From assembly GCA_015039315.1 (NCBI GenBank), contig WIDE01000087.1, forward strand, positions 1-37,124: a stretch of DNA of 37,124 bases, in the 5' to 3' direction. Every line of letters begins with the position of its first letter. Position 1 is the stretch's first letter. The stretch comes from Clavulina sp. PMI_390 (taxonomy: Eukaryota; Basidiomycota; Agaricomycetes; Cantharellales; Hydnaceae). Under the pieces are notes generated by a model. That model was not told the origin of the DNA and made no database searches. It saw only the letters and a program-made list of their open reading frames with translations. Below, one piece after another: positions 22,674 through 31,988 of the stretch. The position numbers and the translations under genes are program-made.

Positions 22674-23220
22674 ATTCACACATTCATGTGCGTCTGGTCT
22701 CCTCCAGTACACCTCCCTTCTGCAAGGTACGACTATGCCGGACGAAGGGTTGCTTCCTCCCTACCTCCTGAATTTCCTCGTGAGGCCCACAAGGGCTCAC
22801 CAAAGAATCCTTTGACAGATATCAGAATCGCCCCTTCGCCCGTTTCATTATCGAGGAGTCTCTAACCCATCGAAGCTGTCCACACTTCGCCGTCTATTTT
22901 TTTTTTTTTGGTTGCAATCCTTCACAATCCATATTCATCCCAGCTTCGTTCTTACTCCACTTATCCGTTTCTTCACCGCCCATCTGCCTTCATTGCATCC
23001 CTACTTACGTTATGTGATGACTATATCTCAATGCACTTCTCTGGTGGTTGGATTGTTTCTCGTTCGTTTGAATGTCGAGCTATGTTCTGATATGTCGAGA
23101 TTCATCTGCCACTCCAAGGACCCAGATTGACACAAGAGGTATTGGTGGCATCGGATGCAATTGGCAAACTGGATGGTAATTTTGCAATGATATTTGTGAA
23201 GGGTGTATCAAATTCGTGAG
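22674..23220. other. Intergenic region with a T13 run
   Basis: This lies between the pheromone-like gene (+) and the 3' end of the small membrane protein gene (-), so it should hold two 3' flanks. A 13-base T homopolymer sits at 22897-22909. Short frames at 22908-23130 are hydrophobic but overlap each other in different frames and have no motif. No second CaaX-ending short peptide was found here. Confidence 0.4.
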
Positions 23221-23913
23221 CTATGTCGCAGCAGATGAAGGTTGTGATGTTTGTACATGGTGCGAAACAGAGGAAGGATCAGAAGGGGATGTAGTAGAAG
23301 ATGTCAATGTATTGTGGCTCCCGTTAGGGCGAGAGGCAGATGAAAGCCCGGTGTCGACGTCGGCATCACTGCGGGCACGTTGCGCCTCCACGTCCGCGTC
23401 GTCATCGTCTTGGTCGTCTGATAGCCGAATAGCACCCTGGGGTTTGATAATCGTCTGCAGCCTAATAGAATGACTTAAAAAGTTAACTCTAACACTCGAG
23501 CATTGGTGCGCACTGACTGGTGTTGAACGACTTGTTTGATCGTTCGTGCGTGGCGGTACAGCAAGAAGATGATAGCGAGACATGAGAGTGTTATTGGCAG
23601 GATGAGATAGGGCAGTTCAGTTGGGAGGTCGGCGTTAGGTCTCTTTCGAGGGGTGTCATCTAGAATCACCCAGATTCAGCAAGTGGTAGAGATGCTAGCT
23701 GGGAATGTTGAATCAAGAGAAAAGTATGCACTTTCGTCAGGAACTGGCAAGTCCCCCCCAGCACACGTCAGATTTCACTATGACTAGAGCTCCATAAACT
23801 ATTGCTCACACATGACTTTTGGGCCTGGGTGCCTTGGGGAATGATGACGGGAGAGGCGATGACAACCGCGCGTTCGGAACCGGAGCTTTGAGCGGCTTTC
23901 GGGTCACAGTCAT
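23221..23913 (-). CDS. Small single-pass membrane protein, unrecognised
   Basis: I do not recognise the family. Two exons are well supported: 23659-23514 and 23454-23221, joined by a 59-nt GT-AG intron in phase 0. Together they encode RPNADLPTELPYL, a hydrophobic helix (ILPITLSCLAIIFLLY), a basic stretch (RHARTIKQVV), then an acidic cluster (SDDQDDDDADVEAQ) and a Ser/Thr-rich C-terminus. This suggests a one-helix membrane protein with a charged tail. The N-terminal part is tentative: a frame starting MTVTRKPLKAP at 23913 can reach the helix exon only through one or two further short introns whose junctions I could not fix. The gene diverges from its right-hand neighbour with only about 120 bp between starts. 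Confidence 0.5.
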
Positions 23914-24034
23914 ACCATCATCACATCACACCTGAAAAGAGAAAAAGCCATCATCGTCCCACTTTCACTTCATCGTCGTCCCCAGACACTCCTGAGCGCC
24001 ATTGTGCGCAGATTCTTGTTGCCAGCTGCTGCCC

Positions 24035-25024
24035 ATGGAAGTCCAGCGTCATGTCCTTCGACGCAGCCGTACTGTCAATTGCTTCCACAGCCGTCTTGCC
24101 GCGGAGCTTGTGACGACAGGCCTCACCACCAAGCAGCAGCGCCCTGACGCCACGAATAGTGCTATTGTGCGGTCAACGAGCACACCACTTGCACTACATA
24201 AGAAATTAGCACGAGCAAGGTCATGGGCGCTTTTGCCGTTTGTAGACATCACTATTTCGTCACCTGAATCGGAGCTATGGGAAGAAGACTTTGGAGCGTC
24301 GGGCAGTCCCAGCGATGACGCCCCTCCTCTTGCTACAGCAGCCCTAGATGATCCATCTGCGCTACATTTCTCACCTGCTCTGTCCCTCCAGACTCCCTCT
24401 TCTTCCTCGTCGTCATTGCCCGCCGCGCTCCCTGTCCAAGACTCCTTACCGTCACCCATCACTCCTTTAGCCCCCTGGATCGAAGGCATCACCTCCTCCC
24501 CACTCACATACGAAGCCCTATTCGCCCTCATCCTCAGTATCAATATCCGCGAGCTCATTGGCAATGGCGCAGACGCCATCGTCAAGGCCCTTATCAAAAA
24601 GGCTGTTACCTTGGCCGCGGCCCTCTTCCTCGCCGTCCTCCTGGATCTCGTGACGAACACAAGCATCGATTGGATCGCGAGCTTGGAACCCGAGGTGATG
24701 ATGGAGATTCGGAATATGCTCGGTGTCGTCAGTGGCTGGGTCGGCCAGCAAGCGAGCGACCCCTGGAGCTGGCAGCTTGAGCTCAGGGTCGCAGAATGGC
24801 TGTGGCCCCGTCCACGGCGGCGAGCATCTATAGTCTCCGCACCTCCTTTCGTACCACCAATCACGCTGCAACTGTCGAGCGAAGACGCACATCCCAATAG
24901 CGAATCCATCTCAAGCAGAATGGCGATGATCTCCGAGCCAATCCCCCGAAGGCCTTCCTCGGCCGGAGACATATTGATTATTCCTACCGTTACCGGGATG
25001 ATCACCTCGCCCCTCATGGTTTGA
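24035..25024 (+). CDS. Hypothetical protein with hydrophobic helices
   Basis: No family was recognised. The frame from the ATG at 24035 encodes 329 residues without introns. The first 30 residues are Arg/Ser-rich and nearly free of acids (VLRRSRTVNCFHSRLA), which could be a mitochondrial presequence. A Ser/Pro-rich acidic linker follows. The central part (about residues 155-215) is hydrophobic and helical: YEALFALILSINIRELIG, then AVTLAAALFLAVLLDLV. The tail contains a Trp-rich segment (SWQLELRVAEWLWPRPRRR). A 322-codon frame runs antisense through almost the whole gene. I prefer the plus strand because its product has coherent helices and an aromatic-basic border, whereas the antisense product is low in aromatic residues. 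An upstream first exon is possible. Confidence 0.55.
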   Translation: MEVQRHVLRRSRTVNCFHSRLAAELVTTGLTTKQQRPDATNSAIVRSTSTPLALHKKLARARSWALLPFVDITISSPESELWEEDFGASGSPSDDAPPLATAALDDPSALHFSPALSLQTPSSSSSSLPAALPVQDSLPSPITPLAPWIEGITSSPLTYEALFALILSINIRELIGNGADAIVKALIKKAVTLAAALFLAVLLDLVTNTSIDWIASLEPEVMMEIRNMLGVVSGWVGQQASDPWSWQLELRVAEWLWPRPRRRASIVSAPPFVPPITLQLSSEDAHPNSESISSRMAMISEPIPRRPSSAGDILIIPTVTGMITSPLMV

Positions 25025-25783
25025 GCGATTCGGAACCCATACCTCGTTGCTTGCCAATTCTCTCTACACGACGCGCATCATCTCAATTTATCCCTTTCCT
25101 GACCATACTTCCTCCGAGTCTCCAAGCAGTAAGTCTTTACGGCATCCACACGTTCAACGGCTCGCAGAAGCTGATCGTATCGTCCTCCAGGTTCTCGTTG
25201 TCACAATATTCATGTGATAGACTTCCATCACTGTTCTCATTCGTGCGGACACCCCTTCTCCCGATACCTAATTTTATTTCACACGCCTATATAATGCACC
25301 CCAATACGCCTACCTACGCTATCACCTCACGCTTGTGCTATGGTTGTGAATGTCACTGCTAGCATGTGCCTTTCACTCCTGCACCCCTGCCCGTTCCCCG
25401 CCTCGTTTGATTGCCCCCTCACTCTTCTCCTATTCTTCACGTTCATCAACGGATATATCACGTCTCGCCCTAATACGCACGGACTATTTCGACTTTTTTC
25501 TTGGCAACCTATCCTCATTTGCGATTTTCCTCTCTATCATCTCCACTTTGTATGTGTGTATATTATCTAGACGTCCCGGTTCTCCTCCTTTCTTCTTTCG
25601 CCTTATTATCACTGATGATGTGTAGATTATTGTAACATCAACTATTGCTCCTTGACTAATTTATTGATTCGATGACTCTACCACAATTCTCAAGAATGCA
25701 TATCCGTCGCCTCTTCCATAGCTCACATACATACATTCCGACCAAATCTGCCAACCCTTTGCACAACTACGGCCCCACGACGA
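25025..25783. other. Convergent intergenic region, pyrimidine-rich
   Basis: This lies between the stop of the hypothetical gene (+) and the stop of the Ap4A phosphorylase (-). It is rich in C/T on the plus strand. Frames of 60-113 codons are present in all plus-strand phases, but none has a motif. It probably consists of two 3' untranslated regions. Confidence 0.45.
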
Positions 25784-27488
25784 TCACAAGTTTGATGACG
25801 TCCCACCCGCCCCAGAATCTCCAAGATCATCTCGACTCTGCGGCTCTGCAAGACTATCATCCGCCATGCGCGGGACGCCAACGCCCGCTAACATCTTGAC
25901 CACTCCAACCTCACTCACGCGCGCACCTTCCTCATCGCTCTTGACGAGAAACATACCCGCAAAGCCCAACGAGTTGATCGACATTGAGAGCCCCTCTTCG
26001 CGCTGAGGTGCGTCGGCTGGTAGAGCGGATGGGGAGATTGTGAATTTCTCTTTGGAACGGGGGACGACCATGAGGTGTTCTGGTGTCAAAATGACATTAT
26101 ACTGTGTACAGCCAGGGAGAGAGAGAGAGAGTAATGTATAGGTCAACACGTCAGTATCGAGCCTTTCCATTCAGGTAGCGAAAGCCGGGCCCATGTAGGA
26201 CAAGCCTGGCAAAGGTAAACTTGGAAAGGACGATGACGCACTGAAGGTGAACCTCTTGGATGCTCCTCTGGATCGTTCCGAATTGCCGCAATCGTCAGGT
26301 CCAACAGGCTCATAAACGCCTGGGCGAGGGCGTCGTACAATTCATCGACAGCAATAGAGGCAGATTGAAGGCGAGTGGGGAGGCGTCGGATGTAATGCGC
26401 ATAGGGGAAGGCAGGAAGGGAGAATGCCTTGTCTGGATTATGCAGATGCATAGCAATTGTGGAATGAGTGTTAAGGAGTAACGGAATATTGACCCGATCT
26501 AGCACTCACTTTCGGTGTCGATCCCTGCTTTGCTAATAGCCACTTCCATAGGACCTCCATATTCCTCCAGTGGGATGAACTGTAAATGTTTATGTGGCTG
26601 ACTTGCCCCGCTTCTCTCTCCACAATTGAAGAAGGCTAGGAATTCTCGTGGAGCTGGTCTGGTGCGGCGAGCAGCGAGGAGGATTTGGTATGCCATAACG
26701 AGGTCAGGGGGCGTAGGTGGGATGTTCTGGGATTGGAAATCTGGTGTGATTCGGGACGATGAGGCGAGTCAATGCGATTATGGGACATAGAGGAAAGAGG
26801 AAAGAGATGGGTAGGGTCTTTAGCATTGATACACTCCTCACATGAACTTGCCAAGGCGTACCTTTTGTGATCAGGAGGAAATGGTGCTTCACCACGCTAT
26901 CAGGCAAGCCGACAATCATCAATGGGCCGGCGACAAATGATTTCATGAGAATACCATCAAAGGAGATCCGCGAACCTAAATTTGTTCAACTATCCTTATC
27001 TTGGCCGTTAGCCTTGGATAATAGTTTGTGGTATAACGTTGTGTAGGCTTACCATAACGATGTACTCCGAATCATCTTCACCTTTTAATTGGCCTAGACA
27101 TAATCCCTTTGGATAGGGCGGTGCAAATGGATCGGGCTTGCCAGCCTTGTCATCCGAGGCAGTCGCTGTTGGCGGAGCACCGTTGAAATGTGGAGTTGGG
27201 AGAGTCGGTTTGTGCAGCAGCGCAGGACATTTTCGAATCTCAAACTACAAGGGAAGCAAGTAGGGAGATGCGATCCAGTGGTTCGTAGCTTGGACAAATG
27301 AATGCGAGCAGAGGTCATGGGCTCACGTCAACCCCGTTCTCTGCATGTTTTGTAACCGTGGACTCGAAGAAAAGGAGATCGCCGCTTTCTAGACCTTTCT
27401 CAAAGGCTTGAGGGAGACTTGTGATCAGCTCTGACGGAGTGATGAGGGGTGGGTTGGCGATGAATCTATCCGAATTAGTGGATGACAT
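25784..27488 (-). CDS. APA2: Diadenosine tetraphosphate (Ap4A) phosphorylase
   Basis: This enzyme cleaves Ap4A with phosphate to ADP and ATP (and can run as an ADP/ATP adenylyltransferase), using a HIT-type histidine that forms an AMP-enzyme intermediate. Exons on the minus strand: 27488-27327, 27244-27053, 26989-26976, 26896-26862, 26740-26510, 26432-26242 and 26101-25784, giving 380 residues. Signature: FFNCGERSGASQPHKHLQFI, with H184 and H186 matching the H-x-H-x-Q active-site pattern. Other matches are LNKFSVVKHHFLLITKDFQ, SQNIPPTPPDLVMAYQ, FSLPAFPYAHYIRRLP and SYNVILTPEHLMVVPR. The start ATG at 27488 is the first in frame and gives the usual N-terminal length. The sixth intron (26241-26102, 140 nt) carries a (GA)n run at 26117-26131 on the plus strand and was placed by frame and by the SPS-YNV join. 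The C-terminal residues after DDSLAEPQ are Ser/Gly-rich and variable. Confidence 0.9.
26976..26989 (-). other. 14-nt coding micro-exon in the Ap4A phosphorylase gene
   Basis: The minus-strand bases TTGAACAAATTTAG encode L-N-K-F and two bases of S, lying between AAGGATAG and GTTCGC. Joining it to its neighbours restores the conserved V-M-L-N-K-F-S-V-V stretch before HHFLLITK. The flanking introns are 27052-26990 (63 nt) and 26975-26897 (79 nt). Without it the reading frame between exons 2 and 4 is lost. Confidence 0.78.
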
Positions 27489-28262
27489 GGCGCGAATGAG
27501 GATGCGAGCAAGAGCAAGAACAAGATGAAGATCGGCTCTAGGAGGAAGACGGGTGTGTGGGGTTGGTATCGAGGATCGGAGCGATATATTCCGAGCAAGG
27601 TCGTGTATGAACTCGGAACACTACGATGTGTTCAGCAAGTGGTATTAGTGCGAATCCGATCGATGGCTGGTGTCACCGAACACTTGTTCGACTGGCTCTG
27701 AAGGGGCTTGAGCTTGACGAAACTAATCACATCTATGAGACATGTCCCAGTAGTCCCTATCTTTCAGATATATTTTCCAAATGACGCGAAAAACTTGTGA
27801 TTGGCCCCGCCTTTGAGAATGGCTTCTTGCCAAGTCAAGTGAAGCGCACGTTTGCTTGTGGCGGCCTCGGAGACATACGGAATGCCAGCGAGAGAGTGTC
27901 GTGCGAGTTGGCGGTGAGGTCTCTCTCACCCCTCAGCCTCCAGCAGCCTAGCCTATGCATGTGTTCCAGTTTGTTGGGGGGAAAGCTGTCAGTCTCGATT
28001 TGTCATCCAATAGCCGGAATGCATTCAGTCATGCCAAAGTCGCACGGCGAAGAGCTCCGCCCGGGAGAATTCATCCCCACCGAGCAGAGTGTGGTGGTGT
28101 CCCATTGCCCCCTCCGAAGCGTCTCTCATCCCCACCGTCAACAAAAATCCAAATACCCACAGACGCCCATCCGTGAGCAGCGCGCCTATCTTGCTCTGCC
28201 CCCTAGCCTCAACCACGTCCTCACCCTCCTCTTTCTCCCCCTTTCTACATTAGCCGCCCACC
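27489..28262. promoter_or_regulatory. Divergent promoter region between APA2- and PHS1-like genes
   Basis: The two genes point away from each other, so 774 bp contain both promoters and 5' leaders. A CCAAT motif is visible on the plus strand near 28008 (CATCCAATAGC) and an inverted copy (ATTGG) near 27801. A plus-strand frame of 162 codons at 27797-28285 overlaps the PHS1 start in another frame and has no motif, so I treat it as leader sequence. Confidence 0.5.
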
Positions 28263-29686
28263 ATGTCTGGCCGAGGTCAGTCTAACTTCGCCTTCCGGAT
28301 TCGCGCGAACGATGAACTGACAAGCGTATGCGTCTTTTCTTTTCTCGTCGGGCCCTCAACACGCGCGTGCTGTCCAACGCGTCTCTCACACACAACGCAT
28401 GCCATATGTGAATATTTGACGAACGTGCTACTTGGGATTGTCATCATCTCTCTTGCTTGTCAAACGATTGCGCATCTGCCGCCAACAACGCGCTCATCAA
28501 CCCCTCCAAATGTTGGTTGATTGCTTCTCTCTGACACGTCACTTTGCATGTCCTCGACTGGGCAAATCACCCTCTCGATAAATCCCTTCTCTTTCGCCTA
28601 TTCAACACTTCCTACTACTATTACGCCAAACCAAAACCCACAGGTCGTAAACCTAGCCCCATCGTATCCACCTACCTCATCGCCTACAACATCCTGTCCA
28701 ACGCAGGATGGGCATATATCCTGTTCCTCACCTACTTCCACCTCTCTGGCACCACCTCCGTTAAGCCCATCAGCACCGAGCTCACCTCTTACATCGCGCT
28801 CGCCGTCCAAAAGGCGATCTCATACCTGCCTCCGGTCGTCCAGCCCTCGTCCAGCACCGTAGCCCCGCTCTCTGGAGCAGGCCTCATTAACACTGCCCTT
28901 TCATACCTCCCTGCTGAGGCTGCCCCTTATGTTGCCCGTGCCAAGACCCTCTATTCCCATGTTGGCAACGAAGTCGCGTTTGTCCAGACCTTTGCCGTCT
29001 TCGAGGTCTTCCACGTTATCCTCAGGCTCGTCCAGACCTCGTTCGGAACGACCTTGATGCAGGTTTCGAGCCGTATTTGGCTTGTTTGGGGTATTGTCGA
29101 GAGGTTCCCTGAGGTACGTTGACTAATCTTGTGCTAGTTCACCCGATGTCGAAACAAATCTGATCGATCTGAATTGGATTGGACAGACCAAGCAAAGCCC
29201 TCTGTATGCGACCATGGTCACCGCTTGGTGCTTTGCCGAGATCATCCGCTACAAGACCTACGCACTCACCCTGATGGGCATGCAGCCTTATGCGCTCACC
29301 TGGCTTCGGTGCGCGTTTCTCTTGATACTCCTTATGCTCCAAGTGTCTTACTCACAAATTTTAACCACTCGCTCGTAGATATACCGCCTTCTACATCCTC
29401 TACCCTCTTGGCGCCGGTTCGGAAGCCTTCGTCATGTTCAGCACCCTCCCTGCTCTCAACAAGATTGGTACGTCCGTCTGGGGAACGGATGACTACGTTC
29501 GTGGCGCCCTTTTCGTCCTCTGGTGGCCTGGTGCGTTTCTTTATCCTTATTCTGTGGCCCTTCGTGTGCTTTTTGTTAAAATTCTGTCATGGTGCCGTAG
29601 GTCTCATGTCGATGATGGGTCATATGGCCTCTCAACGGCGCAAGGTTCTTGGCCGTATTGCCAAGGGCAAGTCAAAGGCCGAGTAA
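28263..29686 (+). CDS. PHS1: Very-long-chain 3-hydroxyacyl-CoA dehydratase (Phs1/HACD)
   Basis: This ER membrane enzyme performs the third step of very-long-chain fatty acid elongation, dehydrating 3-hydroxyacyl-CoA to trans-2-enoyl-CoA for sphingolipid and VLCFA synthesis. Exons: 28263-28275, 28644-29113, 29187-29308, 29379-29530 and 29601-29686, giving 280 residues. Family sequence: YLIAYNILSNAGWAYIL in TM1, VQTFAVFEVFHVILRLVQ, SRIWLVWGIVERFPE, AEIIRYKTYAL and LTWLRYTAFYILYPLGAG followed by SE. Y210 and E217 correspond to the catalytic Tyr/Glu pair of yeast Phs1 (Tyr149, Glu156, seven apart). The C-terminus GRIAKGKSKAE is basic, like an ER-retention tail. The first coding exon is only 13 nt (MSGR plus one base), followed by a 368-nt intron, far longer than the other three. 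An Ala/Pro-rich insert of about 50 residues follows TM1. Confidence 0.92.
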
Positions 29687-31988
29687 GTGCGTAACGCGTG
29701 ATGGAGAGATGATAATGAGCGGCGAGGCGACTCCTTGGTCTTGGCGACCGGTGTCAAGGTGTGAGGGAGGGAAGGTGTGAGTGAGGGAGCGTGATGTTCT
29801 GCAGAAATCGGGACTCAAGCTAGTCTCTCTATCTCTGCCTGTCCTTGGCCCTCGTACTCGACCAATTGGCGAGTGAAAAGCAGTAGTATATGCCTACATG
29901 TGCTTAATCATTAATATTGCTTGCTGTGCTATCCATCGATCCATCTATTGCTACGAATCATTTGCTCTCTAAGAGTCTACCCGTGATGCTATTTCTGATA
30001 CTAACGCTAGCATGTTAGAATATCCGATACTCCCTCATACCTGCAGCCCATAATACGAGGAATAGAGAGAGCTACACAATTTATCCGCCTCGACTAACCC
30101 CCGCCTACTATTCTGTGTGGCTGGTCAACTCTCACTGGGATGTGAAGGATGCCGCCGTCGTCAATGACATCATCGTCTTGGATAGCAGCCAAAAAAGGCT
30201 CATCAAGAGCTTTAGGTCCGAGCCAGCTAAGAATTGAAATATGCAATAGATTGTTTTCCGTTCTGTTTCTAGCGAGGACTATATAGCGGTGAAAGACAAG
30301 AGAGATTGGAGGAGACCGTCAAGTCAAGCCTCCGCTGTCAGCAACGAGGAAAACAGCTTGGTTGGAGCTGGAAGAGCAGGCGAGCTCAGAAGCGGAGATT
30401 ACGATATCTCTGGCTAGAAATTTCGGTGATAAGAGAGCGTGGCAGTGACATCATAAAAAAGGACATGGGATAATGAAGCCTACGCGGACGGATCCGCTTG
30501 GACTTTGACATTGATGAAAGACCCGTGTAGCTCTGTCTGCTTTTCCTTTTGGTGGTCGTGTGAGGCATAATGATCCTCCTTCCTGTCCCCGTGCCTTGGG
30601 CCATTCCGCATATGCAATACGAAGACGAGGGCTCCAAGGAATTTGGATTTGGGGAGGCGAGGTTCCATTCCAAGTTTCCGATTGCATATTACCCATCAAG
30701 CTGTGGATGGAGCTCAGCAGATCAATCCACGCTTGCAGCAAGACTCATGTCGAAGCACGGCAAAGCGGTAATGACGAGCTCTCGAAGCTGACCCGGTTTT
30801 TCCGAGTGGGCTCGTCGCACCTTCAGTAGAGGTGCTGGGATGATCGTGAGGATCTGGGGTATGATGGGCTGGGAGATCAGTTAGACTCGGTGGAGTACGA
30901 CACGTGTAGAGTCATCAAGCTGCTGGTAAAGTTTAGGCATAACGGGAGTGTTCTGATGAACTGCTGGTTGTTATCACCTTCGAACCACTTGTGTGTCGTC
31001 ATTGTACACGCTGAGATGGCATGCTACCCTGAAAGACCATCCCAAAGGGCTCCAGCAGCGAGTGGGAGGCATCAGGGTGCAGGGCGTGGAGCGTTCGGCG
31101 GCGAAAAACGCCAAAAATGATGACCGACTGACGTCGTTCTTTTTGACAAGAGGATGACCATGACATCACTCAGGGGAGACGAAGCACATGTTCTAATAAG
31201 TCGAGCATCGATTATCAATTCCTTCCCTTCTACCACCATCCTCTCAACATCTTTTCGGTTCAGAAGCAAACAAACGTGTTACAAACTCAAAAACAAGCTC
31301 GCCCAATCCCAAGTGAGTGCATGCATCTTGTCATCGCCTTCGCTACAGTTCTTCCTCGAAGTCGTGCGTGGCTTAATGAAGCATGACATTCATTCTCACG
31401 TCAACCCCGTTCCAGAGATAAACGCCTTTTCTCCTCCACGGATCCTACGCAAGCGCGCGCTCCACCGACATAGCCTAGACAGCGCCTTCGGACTTTGAAC
31501 TACGGTATGTGTGCATTTTCCTGGAATTTATGAATAGGGAGGAAAAGCGTCGGGCCTGTGTGCGTGCTGGGGATGTGTGGCAACTCAATTACAGTCTGAA
31601 TGGGATCGGCTCAAGCCTCAAAGGGCGCTAGTCTCTTCTTCAACTGCAGCCTAATAGGCCGACTTGCTTCTGCTGCGAGTGACTTGTTCCCCTCACAGCA
31701 TCCCCCTCGAGGATACGGCCCACCTCCTCTCCTCTTCTTTTCCGATCGGACGCATACAAGCTGCTGGATCTTACTCGAACGCTGACACATTCTTCCTCTT
31801 GCTCTCCACGCCTCTCCTCATCCTCCCTCCCTCGGTACCGGCAACACCCACCGCTTTGAGTCGCCTGCAGCAGTCAGCAGGCCCCCTCATATATCAGCCT
31901 GCGTCCTGCGCTCCTTCCCCCAAGGCCATCACCCCATCGTCCTCCCCTCCATCCCCCATCGATCTACCCCACCGTCCCCCAGCCACCG
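29687..31988. other. 2.3-kb region, possible unresolved minus-strand gene
   Basis: No gene could be assembled with confidence. The minus strand holds protein-like pieces. A frame at 30668-30480 includes SKFLGALVFVLHMRNG and FINVKVQADPSA, and a canonical-looking 70-nt intron (donor GTAGGC, acceptor TTTCTAG) could link it to a short terminal exon ending at 30386. A second piece, 30223-30104, reads LGPKALDEPFLAAIQDDD after a good acceptor TTCAATTCTTAG. A third, 31269-31072, includes DVERMVVEGKELIIDARL. Frames on the plus strand look equally open in places (31154-31498), so coding status is uncertain. The right end, pyrimidine-rich from 31680, is the leader of the next gene. Confidence 0.3.

Noticed and set aside
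30970..30985. Inverted B-box-like TTCGAACC
   Set aside because: The minus-strand context does not fold into a cloverleaf and lacks an A box.
31154..31498. 114-codon plus-strand frame upstream of the Tyr/Gly-rich gene
   Set aside because: No motif, no upstream start context, and the opposite strand is equally open; it could not be linked to the 31989 gene in frame.
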